Shown here piece after piece: positions 9,899 through 12,930 of a stretch of 12,930 nucleotides of DNA. Every line of letters starts with the position of its first letter. Position 1 is the stretch's first letter. The stretch lies in NCBI RefSeq assembly GCF_000003605.2, contig NW_003135362.1, forward strand, positions 129,309 to 142,238, in the 5' to 3' direction. Source of the stretch: Saccoglossus kowalevskii (taxonomy: Eukaryota; Hemichordata; Enteropneusta; Harrimaniidae). The position numbers and the translations under genes were made by a program. Under the pieces are notes generated by a model. The model made no database searches. It had not been told where the DNA came from and saw only the letters and a list, made by a program, of their open reading frames with translations.

Positions 9899-10055
9899 CT
9901 TCGTTATTTAATCCAAAATATATTAGTGCTTTCAAGCATACAGGTATGCCAATGTTTAGACCACCTGATAACATACTTACAATCATGTAACCCCATAAAC
10001 CAAAGGACTGTGAATATTTCTGAATCGTGCTTTCCAAATCCAAAATACGGTATAC
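9899..10055 (-). CDS. Candidate exon with a membrane-like segment
   Basis: On the minus strand a 157-bp segment lies between an acceptor-like site (TTACTTTTCACAG, exon from 10055) and a donor-like GTGAAC (exon end 9899). One frame is open throughout. It reads VYRILDLESTIQKYSQSFG, then a hydrophobic stretch starting LWGYMIVSMLSGG and ending ALIYFG, plausibly one membrane helix or a loop between helices. No family is recognised. That frame needs a phase 0 acceptor and gives a phase 1 donor. The LDLa-like exon upstream on the same strand (10435-10620) ends in phase 1, so the two cannot be joined directly in this frame. Joined in phase 1, the segment reads a different frame that stops about 50 codons in, just before the donor. 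It may belong to another transcript, need an unseen exon, or not be an exon. Confidence 0.35.
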
Positions 10056-10434
10056 CTGTGAAAAGTAATTGTATAGCGATATAAGTGCCTACACCCTGAC
10101 ACTAAATTATCATTAACTGGTTAATGCTTGAGCAGGTGACTATTCTGATGATCACAATGAAGGGATTTTGCTCTTGAGGTGTTCTTCTAATGCAAATGGC
10201 CAGTCAGCCGCACTAGTCGATTTCCTATTAATGAATAACATTATGTGTATTCGTGCATGGTAAACAGAAAGAACAATATCAGAATACCATTGCTTTTTAC
10301 GTGCATCCACAAAAAAATTGATTTGACAATGATGTGTTAATAAAACATTATTTACTTAAATGAAACACTTCTCACAACCGAAATAGCAATACGCCAATCG
10401 TAACAAATTTACTAATTTTCAGTAGCGGACATAC
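10056..10434 (-). other. Presumed intron between two candidate minus-strand exons
   Basis: On the minus strand this stretch starts GTATGT (10434 downward), a good donor, and ends TTTTCACAG, a good acceptor. If both flanking exons are used it would be a 379-bp intron. An internal acceptor-like site near 10229 is followed by an open stretch (DWPFALEEHLKSKIPS), but entering it in phase 1 meets a stop after about a dozen codons. I therefore do not call an exon there. Confidence 0.4.
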
Positions 10435-10620
10435 CGTTATCGATGATCCAGACGACTTGTTCCCGTAGTTGACATGCTTCTGGACTTTCGTCATCTGGGG
10501 ATGTACATGCCCCGTCACAGTTGCAGTCTACAACACCATTGCAAGTATCATCAATGCCACTAAAACACTGACTGGATGGTGTACCAGGAAAACATTGCAG
10601 TCCGTCACCCGTCTTGCAAC
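10435..10620 (-). CDS. Exon encoding an LDL-receptor class A-like cysteine-rich module
   Basis: This is an internal exon of a secreted or membrane protein. On the minus strand it lies between TTTTTTCCAG (exon from 10620) and GTATGT (exon end 10435). It is 186 bp, one frame is open throughout, and both introns are phase 1, the arrangement typical of shuffled extracellular modules. Its 61 complete codons start CKTGDGLQCFPG, continue CFSGIDDTCNGVVDC and TSPDDESPEAC, and end REQVVWIIDN. The C-x7-CNGVVDC then DDE-x4-C pattern fits an LDLa domain, a calcium-stabilised fold that binds ligands. In the acidic calcium box the first Asp is Asn (CNG for CDG), while D31, D42, D43 and E44 remain. There are eight cysteines (1, 9, 18, 26, 32, 34, 38, 49) rather than six: a CDGAC insertion adds two between the usual fifth and sixth. 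The rest of the gene was not identified. Confidence 0.75.
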
Positions 10621-10776
10621 CTGGAAAAAATGGGAATATTTTTAAAGTTCAAGAGTGCGTAGAAAACATGCTGTCTTATCATAGGACATTAGAACAATTT
10701 TTCCCTAATTAAGAAGAATTGTCAAATTTCACTTCTGTCAACGGCAACGGTAGAAAAAATACCCGTATCTTACATG

Positions 10777-10790
10777 TTTTCACGTGAAAA
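10777..10790. repeat. Perfect 14-bp palindrome with a CACGTG centre
   Basis: TTTTCACGTGAAAA is self-complementary and centred on the E-box type hexamer CACGTG. It lies about 157 bp upstream of the LDLa-like exon on the minus strand, in presumed intron. It could be a factor-binding site, but nothing else supports that. Confidence 0.35.
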
Positions 10791-11487
10791 TAATTACAAG
10801 GAATGCGTGTCATGAAGTTACCGTTGGTGTGTACATTTTAATCTGCGTGTCACTACGGTGGCTGGTTGCACCAAAATAATTAATCAAGTAGAAATGCCAC
10901 ACGAATCAATTCAATATTCATAGCTGTAAGATGATAGAAATAAGACGGCCTGCGCTATATGTCGGTCGATACACAGCGGTTTATTCTTAATAAGCTCACA
11001 GCAGCGATGACAACACAGTATTCCAGATGTCGACGTCTGTTATATCGTTTTTTTCAAGTAAAACTCAAATTAACCAATCTCGGAAAAGTTCTCAATTCCT
11101 TTTCAATTTACTGGCGGTCTGAAAATGGTTTGTATTCCCACGCAACAACGTCGATGAATTATGCAAAGGGATAAGATATATTTTTTCTAGCAGCACCCAC
11201 GATTGATTAAAAGCAGCTTCACAAAATACGTTATACATGTTGTATGTTAAATCCCAGAACAGAAATTGTACAGTGTAATATAGTGTTTTTGAAAAGCTTA
11301 AATGTAACGATGATGCTTGGAGGTTTCTATATTTATTTGAGATCAGACTAACCTATATACTAAATTTTGACATAGCAAATTCAATTCAATAACAAAAAAA
11401 TCATGTAATTGTTCCGATGGTGTTGTGTTTGTGGCGTAGACAAATATCAATACGCACGAACTAAAAAAGAATACCACATCAAGCTTG

Positions 11488-11501
11488 TATTAACGTTAAT
11501 A
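11488..11501. repeat. Perfect 14-bp palindrome
   Basis: TATTAACGTTAATA is self-complementary. It sits at the left edge of the CpG-richer patch. Its function is unknown, and chance is plausible in AT-rich DNA. Confidence 0.35.
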
Positions 11502-11504
11502 TTC

Positions 11505-11820
11505 GTTTACGACCACCTCGGTGTGTCGTCTGCGTGTTTAAGTGTAGATACGCGCGTTTATGTTGTGGGGCCACGGCGTTCACTGCACTTCCAATCGGCG
11601 CACTACTCGTGTTTTGTGTGTAAGCCAAACATAACAGGTGAAAGCACTGCAAATTTAAAGTGGGTGAGTCGACACCTGCACATGCGTCAGATGGCCATAG
11701 CGTGCCATTGCTTACAGACAAGCGTCTACCCATGAGCATTTCCGTATTTAGCGTGTGTTGTTATCGTCGCTTGTGATTCAATTTCCGCGCGTGCGTAGGT
11801 GACGACCCTCCCGCTTTAAA
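11505..11820. promoter_or_regulatory. CpG-richer patch, possible promoter-proximal region
   Basis: Against AT-rich surroundings this segment has many CpG dinucleotides, clustered around 11508-11612 (for example ACGCGCG, CACGGCG, ATCGGCGC) and 11786-11813 (CCGCGCGTGCGTAGG). Frames on both strands stay open for 86-108 codons here, which the lower stop density of GC-richer DNA can explain. It lies upstream of the minus-strand LDLa-like exon, where a promoter or first exon could be. No TATA box, initiator or signal-peptide exon could be identified, so this is a positional suggestion. Confidence 0.2.
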
Positions 11821-12041
11821 CATCTAACAAGTGCTGAAGTTACAATATAATAACAATAATGTCGATCCTATGCGATCGTATTGTGTTTTCATCATTTTTT
11901 TCAGTTTGGCGGTTGTTGAGTTACGTGACATTACATGCGTATATAAGATTATACTACGTCTTTTAATTGGTTGACATCATCTTTGATTTGGGTAAAACTA
12001 ACACTGTTCCGATTATGAGCTGGATTACTACGTTCTACAAA

Positions 12042-12930
12042 CTATCAGCTCTTCCACTATGTACCAGGTAGCACTAACAACTTATCCACACTACGACAGG
12101 TAGCACTCATAACTCATCCACTCTGTACTTGGTAGCACTAACAACTCATTCACTCTGTACTAGGTAGCTCTAACAACTCATCCACTCTGTGCCAGGTAGT
12201 ACTAACAACTTATCCACTCTGTGCTAGGTAGCACTAACAACTTATCCACTCTGTATCAGGTGAAACTAACAACTCATCCACTCTGTACTAGGTAGCACTA
12301 ACAAGTTATCCACTCTGTACTAGGTAGCACTAACAACTTATCCACTCTGTATCAGGTGAAACTAACAACTCATCCACTCTGTACTAGGTAGCACTAACAA
12401 GTTATCCACTCTGTACTAGGTAGCACTAACAACTCATCCACTCTGTGCCAGGTAGCACTAACAAGTTATCCACTCTGTACTAGGTAGCACTAACAACTTA
12501 TCCACTCTGTATCAGGTGAAACTAACAACTCATCCACTCTGTACTAGGTAGCACTAACAAGTTATCCACTCTGTACTAGGTAGCACTAACAACTCATCCA
12601 CTATGTGCCAGGTAGCACTAACAAGTTATCCACTCTGTACTAGGTAGCACTAAAAACTCATCCACGCTGTACTAGGTAGCACTAACAAGTTATCCACTCT
12701 GTACTAGGTAGCACTAACAACTTATCCACTCTGTGTCAGGTAGCACTAACAACTCATCCACTCAGTACTATGTAGAACTAAAAACTCATCCACTCTGTGC
12801 CAGGTAGCACTAACAGCTTATCCACTCTGTGTCAGGTAGCACTAACAACTCATCCACTCAGTACTATGTAGAACTCAAAACTCATCCACTCTGTACTAGG
12901 TAGCACTAACAACTTATCCACTCTGTGTCA
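12042..12930. repeat. 32-bp tandem minisatellite, continuing past the window end
   Basis: The unit is CACTCTGTACTAGGTAGCAC followed by TAACAACTCATC, 32 bp. In-register units start (at GTACTAGG or a variant) at 12061 and then every 32 bp without indels to 12925, giving 27 full units plus partial ends. Variants cluster at fixed sites: GTACTAGG, GTATCAGG, GTGCCAGG or GTGTCAGG; TAGCA or TGAAA; CAACTCAT, CAACTTAT or CAAGTTAT. Higher-order periods are visible: GTATCAGGTGAAA recurs at 12253, 12349 and 12509 (96 then 160 bp), and GTGTCAGG at 12733, 12829 and 12925 (96 bp). Every plus frame has stops in each unit, so it is not coding. The left edge decays near 12042 and the right end is cut by the window. 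Confidence 0.95.

Larger units (their letters stand above)
10621..12039. other. Presumed intron or intergenic DNA, with a CpG-richer patch
   Basis: This 1.4-kb stretch lies upstream, on the minus strand, of the LDLa-like exon and should hold an intron or further exons of that gene. I could not identify any. Open frames occur at 10959-11174 (plus) and on both strands between 11409 and 11739, none with a recognised domain. Two perfect 14-bp palindromes are listed separately. Confidence 0.45.

Noticed and set aside
10145-10230. Extra minus-strand exon between the two candidate exons (DWPFALEEHLKSKIPS)
   Set aside because: When entered in phase 1 from the LDLa-like exon it meets a stop after about a dozen codons, and it lacks a good donor.
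11409-11739. Opposing 108-codon plus and 86-codon minus frames
   Set aside because: They overlap on opposite strands in the GC-richer patch, where stops are rarer. Neither shows a domain or signal peptide.
12042-12930. CRISPR array, because of ~32-bp regularly spaced repeats
   Set aside because: Units are head-to-tail with no unique spacers, and no cas-like genes are present. It is a minisatellite in eukaryotic DNA.

Overview
The window looks like non-coding DNA from a eukaryotic, probably invertebrate animal, nuclear genome. It is AT-rich, has no operon-like packing and no convincing ribosome-binding sites. It holds three unrelated satellite-type tandem arrays, a decayed LINE reverse transcriptase, and a short intron-flanked exon encoding a cysteine-rich extracellular module. 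I cannot place the species. A marine invertebrate (for example a mollusc or other lophotrochozoan) is a guess from general character, not from a diagnostic gene.

Layout. Positions 1-2050 have no supportable gene. About 2053-2390 is a frameshifted fragment of a non-LTR retrotransposon reverse transcriptase. About 2480-3590 is an array of ~94-bp monomers, whose core is organised as three 187-bp dimers. About 3820-4490 is an array of 40-bp units. From 4490 to 7630 is gene-poor AT-rich DNA with a few palindromes. At 7629-8144 is the longest stop-free non-repeat stretch, with a 127-codon ATG reading frame (7761-8144) of unknown function. From 8145 to 9898 is mostly empty, with one weak small secreted-peptide candidate and a hexanucleotide microsatellite. 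On the minus strand, 10435-10620 is a 186-bp phase 1-1 exon encoding an LDL-receptor class A-like module. At 9899-10055 is a second, weaker candidate exon with a membrane-like segment. From 10621 to 12040 lies presumed intron or upstream DNA with a CpG-richer patch. From about 12040 to the right edge is a 32-bp minisatellite with 3- and 5-unit higher-order periods, which continues beyond the window.

How it works together. The only protein-coding unit I trust is part of a minus-strand, multi-exon gene for a secreted or membrane protein; its other exons lie mostly outside the window or are not recognisable. The rest is repeat turnover: three arrays with different periods, two of them with clear higher-order structure. 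I found no new multi-gene system. The most unusual items are the LDLa-like module with eight rather than six cysteines, the reading-phase conflict with its neighbouring exon, the higher-order structure of the satellites, and the orphan 127-codon frame.
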